DNA of 64,000 nucleotides from Streptomyces sp. NBC_00663 (GTDB taxonomy: Bacteria; Actinomycetota; Actinomycetes; Streptomycetales; Streptomycetaceae), in NCBI RefSeq assembly GCF_036226885.1, contig NZ_CP109027.1, forward strand, positions 4,650,001-4,714,000, written 5' to 3'. Shown here piece after piece: positions 16,886-24,763 of the stretch. Each line of letters starts with the position of its first letter. The stretch's first letter is position 1. The notes under the pieces were generated by a model, which had not been told where the DNA came from, ran no database searches, and saw only the letters and a program-made list of their open reading frames with translations. A program made the translations under genes and the position numbers.

Positions 16886-17869
16886 GTGCTGGTTTCTCTC
16901 GGACTGACCGAGCAGTCCGACCGTCTGTATCGCGCCATTCTCAGACGGCCGGATCTGGCCGTCGCGGATGCCGCCAAGGAACTCGGCGTCCCCGAGGACG
17001 TGGTGCGCGAGGAGCTGGAGGAACTGACCCGCCTCTCCCTGCTCACCCCCGCCTGGCGCCGGGACGGCCGGCTGCGGGTGGTCGCCCCCAAGGCGGCCCT
17101 CGACTCGCTCCTCGCCCACCAGCAGGCCGAGATCGTCGAGCGGCAGCGCGCCCTCGCCGAGAGCCAGGCCGCCGCCGACGCGCTGCTGACCCAGTACGCC
17201 GAGCTGCACCCCGAGGAGCCCGAGCACGAGGCGGAACGATTCCTCGGGGTCGAGGCGGTCCGCGCCAAGATCACCGAGCTGACCGCCGACGTCCGTACGG
17301 AGATCATCAGCTTCCACCCCGGCGGCCCTCAGCCCGCGGCCCAGTTCGAGGCCAGCGAGCCGATCACCACCGCACTCCTCGACCGCGGCGTCACGGTCAA
17401 GGGCGTCTATCAGGACTCCATCCGCAACGACCAGGTCAGCGTCGAACACGCCCGCTGGCTCACCGAGCGCAGCGGCGAGCTGCGCACCGTCCCCGCCCTG
17501 CCGATGCGGATGATCATCCTGGACCGGCAGAAGGCCCTGGTGCCGATCGACCCGGACGACAGCTCCCTCGGCGCGGTCCTGCTGCGCGAGCCCGGCGCGG
17601 TGGCCGCGTTCTGCGCCCTCTTCGACGCCGTGTGGGACACCGCCACCCCGTTCGGCGAACCGGCCCGCCGCAGCCTCGACGACCCCGGCTCCCAGCCCCG
17701 CGAACTGCTCCGTCTGCTCGCCCAGGGCTACACCGACGAGGCCGCCGCCCGCCGCCTCGGCATCTCCCTGCGCAGCGAACGGCGCCTGATCTCCGAGCTG
17801 ATGGAGAAACTGGACGCGCAGAGCCGCTTCCAGCTGGGCCAGCGAGCCGTCGAGAACGGGCTGTTGTAG
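16886..17869 (+). CDS. TrmB-like/LuxR-type helix-turn-helix regulator, putative cluster regulator
   Basis: The protein has 327 residues from a GTG at 16886 (SD GGGGGG). An N-terminal TrmB-like winged helix (LTEQSDRLYRAILRRPD, then VADAAKELGVPEDVVREEL) is followed by a helical stretch (about 75-120), a central phospholipase-D-like regulatory region (ADVRTEIISFHPGG; PMRMIILDRQKALVPID) and a C-terminal LuxR-type HTH (LLAQGYTDEAAARRLGISLRS). This architecture is common among Streptomyces secondary-metabolite regulators. Its stop is 8 bp from the end of the biosynthetic operon, and a tandem TGGCAC element upstream is shared with that operon's promoter region, so it is the best candidate for the pathway regulator. 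Confidence 0.78.
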   Translation: MLVSLGLTEQSDRLYRAILRRPDLAVADAAKELGVPEDVVREELEELTRLSLLTPAWRRDGRLRVVAPKAALDSLLAHQQAEIVERQRALAESQAAADALLTQYAELHPEEPEHEAERFLGVEAVRAKITELTADVRTEIISFHPGGPQPAAQFEASEPITTALLDRGVTVKGVYQDSIRNDQVSVEHARWLTERSGELRTVPALPMRMIILDRQKALVPIDPDDSSLGAVLLREPGAVAAFCALFDAVWDTATPFGEPARRSLDDPGSQPRELLRLLAQGYTDEAAARRLGISLRSERRLISELMEKLDAQSRFQLGQRAVENGLL

Positions 17870-17876
17870 GGGGACT

Positions 17877-18359
17877 TCAGCAGGCGCAGGCGATGCCGCT
17901 GACCGGTGCCGTCAGCGGGTCGATCGCCTGCTTGCGGACCCCGGCCGCGTCCTCGACCTCGAAGCCCTCACGGGACCAGTACTCGAAGCCGCCCAGCATC
18001 TCCTTGACCGGATGACCGAGGCCCGCGAAGGCGTACGCGGCACGGGTGGCCCCGTTGCACCCCGGCCCCCAGCAGTAGGTGACGACCATCGCCCCGGCCG
18101 GCACCAGCTCGGCGGCCCGCTCGGCGATGTCGTCGGTCGGCAGATGCACGGCCCCCGGGATGTGCCCCTGCTCCCACGCCTCCGTGCTGCGCGTGTCGAT
18201 CAGCACGAACCCCTTCGCGCCGGACTCGATGTCGGCGTGCACGTCGGAGGCGTCGGCCTCGAAGGACAGCCGGCCGCGGAAGTGGGCGAGCGCCTCGGCG
18301 GGGTCAGCGGCGGGAACGCGCAGCACCTTCGAGGGGGCGGTGGTGGCGGTCGTGGTCAT
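17877..18359 (-). CDS. Rhodanese-like sulfurtransferase, last gene of the biosynthetic operon
   Basis: A 160-residue single rhodanese domain: FVLIDTRSTEAWEQGHIPGA, then the active-site loop TYCWGPGCNGATRA with the catalytic Cys, then GHPVKEMLGGFEYW. The C-terminus ends in CAC, giving extra Cys residues. Rhodaneses move sulfane sulfur or act as arsenate/phosphatase-like relatives; the role here is unknown. The ATG at 18359 has a strong AAGGAG SD and overlaps the permease gene by 56 nt. Its place at the end of the operon suggests co-expression, but it may be accessory. Confidence 0.85.
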   Translation of the reverse strand: MTTTATTAPSKVLRVPAADPAEALAHFRGRLSFEADASDVHADIESGAKGFVLIDTRSTEAWEQGHIPGAVHLPTDDIAERAAELVPAGAMVVTYCWGPGCNGATRAAYAFAGLGHPVKEMLGGFEYWSREGFEVEDAAGVRKQAIDPLTAPVSGIACAC

Positions 18360-19497
18360 CGGTCTTCTCCTTGGGTCGGTTCATGAGGGTGTGTACGGCG
18401 GCACAGGCGACGACCGTGAGGATGGCCGCGGTCGCGGTGCCGGGAAGCAGCAGCAGGCCGGCGGCACTGACGCCGGTGAGATGCGCGAGGGTGAGGGTGC
18501 CGAGGGCGAGGGTGGCGGCACCGGCGGCGCCCTCCGCCTGCGGACGGCTGGTCAGTTCGTGCCAACGGGCGCCGGTGGCCTGGAGGTTGGTGCGGCAGTA
18601 GAGGGCGAGGACGAGGACGCTGAGCGCGGCGAGGGGGGCCAGGGGGAGGTCGGCGAGGGGAGCGGGCGGGCGCAGGAGCACGGCGTACAGGGCGGCGGCG
18701 CAGGTGACGCCGAGCAGGGTGCCGGCGAGGGCGGTGCGCTGCGGTGCCGGGCCCGCGGGCACGGCGCTCTCGATGCCGACCCAGCCGAACAGGAGCGGCA
18801 GGACCGCCCACCAGGAGGCGGTGGCGTCGGGGACGCCGCCCAGCGCCCACCAGCCGCCGGCCGCGGCCAGGACCGCCGCCAGCCGCAGCCGGCGTACCGG
18901 CGTGGACAGCGGGCGGGGCCGGTAGGTGGCCCACGTGGCGGCGGCCAGGAGGACCGCGACGGACCACAGGAAGGCGTCACCCCACAGCCGGGCCGCGAAC
19001 CGTCCCGCGGTCAGCGCGACGGCGGCCTGTCCGGTGGCGAACCCGGCGAAGTACAGCCCGGTGACGACCCGCGCGGCCCGGAACCCCAGCCGGCGCCGCA
19101 CGAAGGCGACGGCCCCGCCCTGCGCCGTGCCGCCGGCACCCGCGACGAGCAGACACCAGATGATCACCACGAGCGCGACCACCACGGCCCACCCGGCCGG
19201 CACGGGAGCGAGAGCGGCAGGCAACAGCAGGGCACCCGCGCCGAGGACGGCGACGAGAGCACGGCTCCCGGCGGCGGCGAGGGTACGCGCACCGGCCGGG
19301 GCGATCGTGTGGCCGCCCGTGCCAGGGGCCGCGGGCGGGGTGCGCAGACCCGCGTCGGTGGCCGTCGGGCTGCCCGCTCCCGGTGCGGCGCCCGCCGGGG
19401 CACCCGCCCCGGCCGCGGCGTTTCCGGCAGCCGACGTCCCGGCCGCCGCGCCCGGTCCGGCACCGGCCGCCCGCACCCCCGTACCCCCGCCCCTCAT
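18304..19497 (-). CDS. APC-type amino-acid permease/exporter-like membrane protein
   Basis: A 397-residue protein that begins with about 75 residues of Ala/Gly/Pro-rich low-complexity sequence, then about 10 hydrophobic helices. Motifs such as LGAGALLLPAALA, a GGTAQGGAVAFVRRRLG loop and FGWVGIESAVPA resemble APC-superfamily amino-acid transporters of the YjeH type, which often export. The ATG overlaps the TGA of the MetRS-like gene (ATGA), so translation is coupled. Export of product or uptake of precursor amino acid are both possible. The odd N-terminal extension is unlike family members I know. Confidence 0.65.
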   Translation of the reverse strand: MRGGGTGVRAAGAGPGAAAGTSAAGNAAAGAGAPAGAAPGAGSPTATDAGLRTPPAAPGTGGHTIAPAGARTLAAAGSRALVAVLGAGALLLPAALAPVPAGWAVVVALVVIIWCLLVAGAGGTAQGGAVAFVRRRLGFRAARVVTGLYFAGFATGQAAVALTAGRFAARLWGDAFLWSVAVLLAAATWATYRPRPLSTPVRRLRLAAVLAAAGGWWALGGVPDATASWWAVLPLLFGWVGIESAVPAGPAPQRTALAGTLLGVTCAAALYAVLLRPPAPLADLPLAPLAALSVLVLALYCRTNLQATGARWHELTSRPQAEGAAGAATLALGTLTLAHLTGVSAAGLLLLPGTATAAILTVVACAAVHTLMNRPKEKTDDHDRHHRPLEGAARSRR

Positions 19498-21137
19498 GAC
19501 AGCTCGTGGAAGAACAGCGGGGCGGCGTCCGGGAGTTGGGTACCGGCGGGGACCAGGCGGCTGTCCATGGTCTCCCAGCGGGGCATCTGGGTCGTCATGT
19601 CCACCGGGACGCCGAGCTGTCCGGCGAGGTGGGCGGACCAGCCCGGCATCAGGGGGGCCGAGGTGACCGCGACCGCCGCGAGGAGTTCGAGGTGGGCGAC
19701 GAGGCGGGCGGCGTACTCCTCGCGGGGGCCCGCGGCCCGGACCAGGGACAGCTGGCGCAGGTCGTCCACGGCGCGGTCGACGACCACGGCCAGTTCGGCG
19801 GCGGCCTTCTGCGGGGAGAAGGTCTCCGCGCCGAGCGCGGCGGCGATGCGGTCGGGCAGTTCGGCGCGGTCCTCGTCGAGGAAGGTCACGGACAGGGCCG
19901 TCTTGGGGACCGTCGACTGGAAGTCCTGCGAGAGCAGGTCCAGGACGGTGTCCGTCCAGCGCTCGATGCCGCCGGCGAGGACGGTGCTGACGGTGTCGGC
20001 GAACTCCTTCATGGAGAAGTTGTTCTGCTCGCGCTCGGGGCCGGTCAGCGCGAGGTGGAAGCGCAGCGCGTCGGCGTTGACGCGGCGCAGGAACTCGCCG
20101 CCCCAGATGGCGTGGCCGCGGCTGGTGGAGAACTTGTCGCCCTCCAGCCGGTAGAACTCGTTGATCACGACCTGGGAGGGCAGCGTCAGCGTGCCCTGGG
20201 CGAGCAGGAGGGCCGGCCACAGGACGGCGTGGGAGAAGGAGCAGTCGAAGCCGATGAAGTTGATGATCCTCGTGTCGGGGTTCGTCCACAGGCGCTCCCA
20301 CTCGCCCTTGTCCCCATGTGCCTCCGAGAGGCGGGCGGTGGCGGCGGCGTAGCCGAAGATGCCGCTGAACCAGGTGTCGAGGATGTGGCCCTCCCAGCCC
20401 TCCAGCGGGACCGGGATGCCGTAGTCGGCCTCACGGGAGATCGGGGTGTCGGGGAGCGCCCGCTCGAACAGGCCCTCCAGGTAGGAGATCAGGCGCGGGC
20501 GCCATTCCGCCTTCGACTGGGCCTCGGCGTAGTAGGCCTGGAGCCGGTCGCGGTAGTCGTCGAGCGGGAAGACGATCCGGCGCAGGGTGGTCAGGCCCGG
20601 CTCCTGCCAGCAGGACGTGCACTTGGGGTTGGCGACGCCGGCCGGGTCCTGGGCGAGACCGCAGGCCTCGCAGTAGATGCCGTCGGAGGGGTCGGCGCAG
20701 AACTGGCACTCGCCGCGCACCTCGGCCTCGTACAGATAGCGGTCGCAGGGCTCGCAGCGGAAGACGGGCAGCTCCTCGACCTTCAGCGCGCCCGCATTCC
20801 ACAGCTCCAGGAAGAAGCGCTGGACGAACTCGGTGTGCGTGGAGTCGGTCAGCGGCCGGGTGAACCAGTCGTGGTGCATGGCGCCCAGCGACAGCGTGTT
20901 CTCCATGCGGTCGCCGAACAGCTTCGCCGTCGGGTACGCGGTGGAGCCGATCTCGGCGGCGCGGCGCGGGACGTAGCAGGAGTGCTCGTCGGAGTAGCCG
21001 ACGTAACGGACGTCGTTGCCGCGCTGACGGAGGTGCCGGCTGAGGATGTCGGCGCCGAGGAACGGGCCGGAGAGGTGGCCGAGGTGGAGGTCGCCGTTGG
21101 GGTTGGGCGGGGCGCTGGTGACGACGTACGAGGTCAT
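19494..21137 (-). CDS. MetRS-like adenylating protein, stand-alone hydrazine-synthetase subunit
   Basis: A 547-residue class I synthetase-like protein: HIGH motif HLGH (residues 18-21), KMSKS-like KFSTS (335-339) and a zinc region with four CxxC pairs (128/131, 144/147, 156/159, 173/176). Compared with housekeeping MetRS in this window, DEHGTPA becomes DEHSCYV, the substrate-pocket region differs (IGFDCSFSHAV), and the anticodon-domain TLGNFVNR is replaced by TVLAGGIERW, so tRNA recognition is probably lost. In Spb40-type hydrazine synthetases a MetRS-like domain activates an amino acid and joins it to N6-hydroxylysine, and a cupin domain rearranges the ester to an N-N bond. Here the cupin is a separate gene in the same operon. 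Confidence 0.83.
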   Translation of the reverse strand: MTSYVVTSAPPNPNGDLHLGHLSGPFLGADILSRHLRQRGNDVRYVGYSDEHSCYVPRRAAEIGSTAYPTAKLFGDRMENTLSLGAMHHDWFTRPLTDSTHTEFVQRFFLELWNAGALKVEELPVFRCEPCDRYLYEAEVRGECQFCADPSDGIYCEACGLAQDPAGVANPKCTSCWQEPGLTTLRRIVFPLDDYRDRLQAYYAEAQSKAEWRPRLISYLEGLFERALPDTPISREADYGIPVPLEGWEGHILDTWFSGIFGYAAATARLSEAHGDKGEWERLWTNPDTRIINFIGFDCSFSHAVLWPALLLAQGTLTLPSQVVINEFYRLEGDKFSTSRGHAIWGGEFLRRVNADALRFHLALTGPEREQNNFSMKEFADTVSTVLAGGIERWTDTVLDLLSQDFQSTVPKTALSVTFLDEDRAELPDRIAAALGAETFSPQKAAAELAVVVDRAVDDLRQLSLVRAAGPREEYAARLVAHLELLAAVAVTSAPLMPGWSAHLAGQLGVPVDMTTQMPRWETMDSRLVPAGTQLPDAAPLFFHELS

Positions 21138-21159
21138 GGTCTTCGAAGTCCTTAGAAAC

Positions 21160-21783
21160 TCAGGAAGCGAGCTGGTCGAGGGCGGGAGCGGGCTCCGGGG
21201 CGGCTGCCTCGATGGCGCCGGTGTCGAGTGCCGGGAGCACCTCGCAGGTCGGGGCCACCACGCGGCTGTGCGGCGGGAGGTCGTCCAGGACGATGGCGTG
21301 GGCGCCGACGCGGGAGTCGGAGCCGACGGTGACCGGGCCCAGCACGCTGGCGCCGGTGCCGATGATCACGCGGTCGCCGACGACGGGGTGGCGGCGGGAC
21401 CCGGCCGGGCGGCGCAGGTCCTTCCACCAGCCGACCGAGCCGAGCGTCACCTGGTGGTAGAGCATCACGTCGTCGCCGATGCGGACGGTCTCGCCGATGA
21501 CGACGGCGGTGCCGTGGTCGACGAAGAAGCGGCGGCCGATCCGCGCCCCCGGGTGGATCTCGATGCCGCTCACCGCGCGGGCCAGCAGCGACAGGGCGCG
21601 GGCGGTGAAGCGGTGCCCGCGCTGCCAGAGGCGGTGCGCGACCCGGTACGTCCACAGGGCGTGGATGTGCGGGTAGAGCAGCACCTCGGCGCGGGAGGAG
21701 GCGGCGGGGTCCTTGGCGAGGACGGTGGCGATGTCCTCGGCGAGCAGCGCCCGCAGTCGCATCTTGGGCTCACATGTGGTCAT
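21160..21783 (-). CDS. cysE: Serine O-acetyltransferase
   Basis: A 207-residue CysE-type enzyme that makes O-acetyl-L-serine from serine and acetyl-CoA. An N-terminal helical region (AEVLLYPHIHALWTYRVAHR) precedes a left-handed beta-helix of hexapeptide repeats with the family motifs GIEIHPGARIG, FVDHGTAVVIGETVRIG and LYHQVTLGS; the catalytic His/Asp pair lies in these. The ATG at 21783 has GGAGG at 7 nt and overlaps the flavoenzyme stop by 14 nt. No CysK-like sulfhydrylase is adjacent, so O-acetylserine may be used in the specialised pathway, as in cycloserine-type beta-substituted alanine routes. That use is inferred. Confidence 0.88.
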   Translation of the reverse strand: MTTCEPKMRLRALLAEDIATVLAKDPAASSRAEVLLYPHIHALWTYRVAHRLWQRGHRFTARALSLLARAVSGIEIHPGARIGRRFFVDHGTAVVIGETVRIGDDVMLYHQVTLGSVGWWKDLRRPAGSRRHPVVGDRVIIGTGASVLGPVTVGSDSRVGAHAIVLDDLPPHSRVVAPTCEVLPALDTGAIEAAAPEPAPALDQLAS

Positions 21784-22978
21784 ACGGCGCCTCCGGTCTG
21801 ACCGGCCGGCCCGCGAGGAACCGCTGCGGCCGGTAGGGCTCCAGGAGCTCCTGGACCGCCTTGCCGGGTACGGCACCGCCGTCGATGATCTCCCGCGCGG
21901 CGAGCTCCGCGACGGCGGGCGCCATCTTGAAGCCGCCGCCGCTGAAGCCGAGGGCGAGGTAGAGCCCGTCGGGCCCGGCGGCGCCCACGACCGGGCGCTT
22001 GTCCGGCGTGTAGCCGTCGAGGCCCGACCGTGTGCCGGCCAGCGGAGCCGTGGCGGCCTGCGGGACACGGACCGCGATCGCGTTGATCGCCGCCTCCAGC
22101 TCGGCCTGCGTCAGCGGCTCCACGTCCCGGCCCAGCTCGGTGTCCGGCTTGCTGGGCACGCCGAAGTAGAAGCGGTCCAGGCCGTCGGGCCGGAAGTAGG
22201 AGCCGGTGGTGTCGTCGATGCAGGTCGGCACCGAGGCCCGCGAGCCGCGCCGCCCCGCGCCCGGCAGCTCGGCCTGCGCGAGGCCGATCCGGCGGGCGGT
22301 CACCGGGATGTGCACGCCGAGGTACTCGGCGGGAGCGGACCCCCAGGCACCGCCCGCGAGCACCACCAGCGGGGCGTCGATACGCCCGATGGAGGTCAGC
22401 ACCCCGGTGACGACACCGGCGTGCTCCAGGACCTTCATCGCCCGGATGCCCTCGGACGGGGAGACCCCGAGCCGGTAGGCGGCGGCCAGCAGCGCCCCCG
22501 AGGCCATCATCGGGTCGGCGTACCCGCCCTCGGGCTCGTAGGCGGCCAGCGCGATGCTCTCGGTGCTGAGCCCGGGATAGATCTCCTTCAGCTCGCCCGG
22601 GTCGACGATCTCGACCCGCCGGTGCCCGGCGGCGTCCGTCGTGGCGGCGGCGTTCTGCCTGAGGTCCTCGGCGTGGTTGTCGCCGACGATCATCACGAAC
22701 CCGGTCCGCCGGTACCCGCAGTCCCCGCCGATCACGTCCGCCCACTGCTCGAAGACGGGCAGGGAGCGTGCGGCGAGCCGCGTGTCGGCGACGGACGTGT
22801 GGTGCAGCCGCAGCAGCCCGCCCGAACGGGACGTGGCGCCCTGGGCGTTGACCCGGCCCTGGTCGCACAGCACGATCCGGCCGAGCCCGGCCAGCGCGAG
22901 CTGGTGCGCGATGGCCGCGCCGATCACCCCGCCGCCGACGACCACGGCGTCGGCGTGCGCGTGCACGATGGGACTCAT
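21770..22978 (-). CDS. FAD-dependent glycine oxidase/DAAO-like oxidoreductase (Spb39-like)
   Basis: A 402-residue flavoenzyme starting MSPIVHAHADAVVVGGG with the dinucleotide motif GGGVIGAAIAHQLA, a SxRSGGLLRLHH flavin-contact region and a C-terminal TRSGLDGYTPDKRPVVG, followed by LGFSGGGFKMAP, typical of the DAO family (glycine/sarcosine oxidase branch). In characterised hydrazine pathways the equivalent enzyme oxidatively cleaves the lysine-hydrazino-acid conjugate, releasing the hydrazino acid and 2-aminoadipate semialdehyde. The start overlaps the cupin stop by 1 nt (TGATG). Position and family together support the same job. Confidence 0.85.
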   Translation of the reverse strand: MSPIVHAHADAVVVGGGVIGAAIAHQLALAGLGRIVLCDQGRVNAQGATSRSGGLLRLHHTSVADTRLAARSLPVFEQWADVIGGDCGYRRTGFVMIVGDNHAEDLRQNAAATTDAAGHRRVEIVDPGELKEIYPGLSTESIALAAYEPEGGYADPMMASGALLAAAYRLGVSPSEGIRAMKVLEHAGVVTGVLTSIGRIDAPLVVLAGGAWGSAPAEYLGVHIPVTARRIGLAQAELPGAGRRGSRASVPTCIDDTTGSYFRPDGLDRFYFGVPSKPDTELGRDVEPLTQAELEAAINAIAVRVPQAATAPLAGTRSGLDGYTPDKRPVVGAAGPDGLYLALGFSGGGFKMAPAVAELAAREIIDGGAVPGKAVQELLEPYRPQRFLAGRPVRPEAPYDHM

Positions 22979-23451
22979 CAGACGGACACCCCTGCCACCA
23001 CACGGGAGTTGACCGGGCCGGACGGGTCGTCGATCTCGAACACCGAGGCCCACTTGGCCCTTTCGCGGGCGACCGCCTCGGCGCCGCCCCACCAGATGGT
23101 GACGAACCGCAGCCGGGTCTCGCCGTCGTTGGTCAGGTCGTGGTCCTGGTACGGCGTGATGAACACCGTCTCCCCGGCCCGCACCCGGCGCGTCTCCGCA
23201 CCGATGCGCATGACGCCGCTGCCCTCGGTGATGAAGAACATCTCGTTCTCGTCGTGGTTGTGGGCGGTGGACGTCTCGCCGGGCGCCACGTCCACCCAGG
23301 CGCCGCCCCAGAAGGGCTCCTCGACCGCGCCGGGCCAGGGGAAGATGCGCCGGCCGCTGACGTTGTACGGCTCCTCGAAGACCATGTCCTCCTCGTGCGC
23401 GGTGAACACGTGCATGTAGCTCTTCTTCTGCTGGCTCTGCTGCTCGCTCAT
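22978..23451 (-). CDS. Stand-alone cupin, predicted N-N bond-forming subunit
   Basis: A 157-residue monocupin with a full metal site: His64-x-His66-x3-Glu70 (TAHNHDENEMFFI) and His104 (PYQDHDLTND). The WGGAWVDVAPGET region precedes it. In fused Spb40-type enzymes a Zn-cupin converts the O-acyl-hydroxylamine ester into the hydrazine. This gene sits between an N-hydroxylase and the flavo-oxidase in the operon, so it is the expected partner of the separate MetRS-like protein. A generic sugar/oxalate cupin is the alternative but fits the context less well. Confidence 0.8.
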   Translation of the reverse strand: MSEQQSQQKKSYMHVFTAHEEDMVFEEPYNVSGRRIFPWPGAVEEPFWGGAWVDVAPGETSTAHNHDENEMFFITEGSGVMRIGAETRRVRAGETVFITPYQDHDLTNDGETRLRFVTIWWGGAEAVARERAKWASVFEIDDPSGPVNSRVVAGVSV

Positions 23452-23464
23452 GGGGTCCCCCCGT

Positions 23465-24763
23465 TCATACGGCGACGGGCTGGCGCAGTCGGCTGCGCAG
23501 GTCGCGGTGGATGGTGTCGGCCTTGGCGGCCATCTGGCTGAAGGAGGTGGCGGAGCCGATGCCGTGCCGCCACTCGGTGAGGCCGTCGAGGTAGAGACCC
23601 ACCTCGCAGTCGTCGCCGGTCTCGGCGCGGTAGGCCCGGGTGACGTCCGGGCGGCCCTGCGCGTCCAGCTTCAAGTAGGGCTTGAACGCCTCCAGTTGGC
23701 GGGGGAAGGCGGGCTCGCGATACCCGGTGCAGACGATGACGGCATCGGTCTCGATGACGTTCCGCTCCCCGGTGAAGACCTCTTCCGTGTGGAGCTGGAC
23801 CGTGTCCCCGCTCAGCGCGACCTCACGCACATCCGTCCGCCGGTGCATGTGCAGCCGCTGCCGCCCGGTGAGCCCGTCCTGGTAGACGGCCTGGTAGAGC
23901 CCGGTCGAGACATCCGGGTCGACGGCGGCGTAGTTGGTGGCCCGGGCCTGGTTCAGGGCCCGCTCGCGCTCCTCGTCGCCGAGTGCGTAGAAGTAGTCGG
24001 TCTCGTCGGGGAAGTACACCTCGTTGCTGAAGTGGCCCAGTTCGTACATCCGGAAGCCGGCGTGCCGGACCAGGGAGTGGATGTGGGCGCCGGGGTGCTG
24101 CCCGGCCAGATGCAGCACGATCTCACCGGCGGTCTGCCCGGCGCCGATGACGGCGACGCGGTCCAGGGAGCCGAGGGCGGCGAGCTTGGGCAGCAACTGG
24201 GAGGCGTGGAAGACGCGTTCACCGAGCGCGCCCTGGAACACTTCGGGGACGTAGGCCACATGCCCGGTGGCGAGGGCGATGTTCCGCCCCTCGACGGCGT
24301 GCACGGAACCGTCTCGAGGATCACGGGACACCACCCGGGCACTGCGCACCCGCCCGTCGTCGCCGACCACCGGCTCCACCGACAGCACCTCACGGTGGTA
24401 GTCGATCCGGCCGCGCACCTGCCCGGCCGCCCACTGCACGTAGTCCGACCACTCCAGGCGGCTCGGGTAGCCCCCCATCAGCGTGAACGGGTAGAAGCGG
24501 CCGGTCTGGTGCAGATAGCTCGGGAACCCGAAGCGGGAGCGCGGGTCGCGGGGCGTGGCGAAGTCGCGCAGGAAGTGGTGCTGGATGTCGGTGCCGGGCA
24601 GGACGAGGTTGGGCTGCCAGGCGGAGTCGCCGGCCTTCTCCAGGTAACGGGCGCTGAGCACACCCCCGTGGGCGTCGTCGTGGTCCTCGACGGCGGCGGC
24701 GAGCGCGATCCCGGAGGGCCCGAACCCGGCGACGACCAGGTCATGGACGTCGTATGCGCTCAT
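23465..24763 (-). CDS. Flavin-dependent amino-acid N-hydroxylase 1 (lysine/ornithine N-monooxygenase family)
   Basis: A 432-residue class B N-hydroxylating monooxygenase. It has the FAD motif GFGPSGIALAAA near the N-terminus, the QHHFLRDFATPRDPRSRFGF segment, the NADPH motif VIGAGQTAGEIVLHL and the C-terminal VCTGYREP. The enzyme hydroxylates the side-chain amine of a diamino acid. It is divergent in sequence from the second copy at 26245. Because the cupin gene follows directly (13-nt gap), this copy is my first candidate for lysine N6-hydroxylase, feeding N6-hydroxylysine to the N-N machinery. The ATG overlaps the aminotransferase stop (ATGA). Confidence 0.87.
   Translation of the reverse strand: MSAYDVHDLVVAGFGPSGIALAAAVEDHDDAHGGVLSARYLEKAGDSAWQPNLVLPGTDIQHHFLRDFATPRDPRSRFGFPSYLHQTGRFYPFTLMGGYPSRLEWSDYVQWAAGQVRGRIDYHREVLSVEPVVGDDGRVRSARVVSRDPRDGSVHAVEGRNIALATGHVAYVPEVFQGALGERVFHASQLLPKLAALGSLDRVAVIGAGQTAGEIVLHLAGQHPGAHIHSLVRHAGFRMYELGHFSNEVYFPDETDYFYALGDEERERALNQARATNYAAVDPDVSTGLYQAVYQDGLTGRQRLHMHRRTDVREVALSGDTVQLHTEEVFTGERNVIETDAVIVCTGYREPAFPRQLEAFKPYLKLDAQGRPDVTRAYRAETGDDCEVGLYLDGLTEWRHGIGSATSFSQMAAKADTIHRDLRSRLRQPVAV

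Noticed and set aside
19494..21137. The MetRS-like gene as a second, antibiotic-resistant methionyl-tRNA synthetase
   Set aside because: It lacks the anticodon-domain signature and is co-transcribed with a cupin, N-hydroxylases and a DAO-type oxidase, which is the context of hydrazine synthetases.
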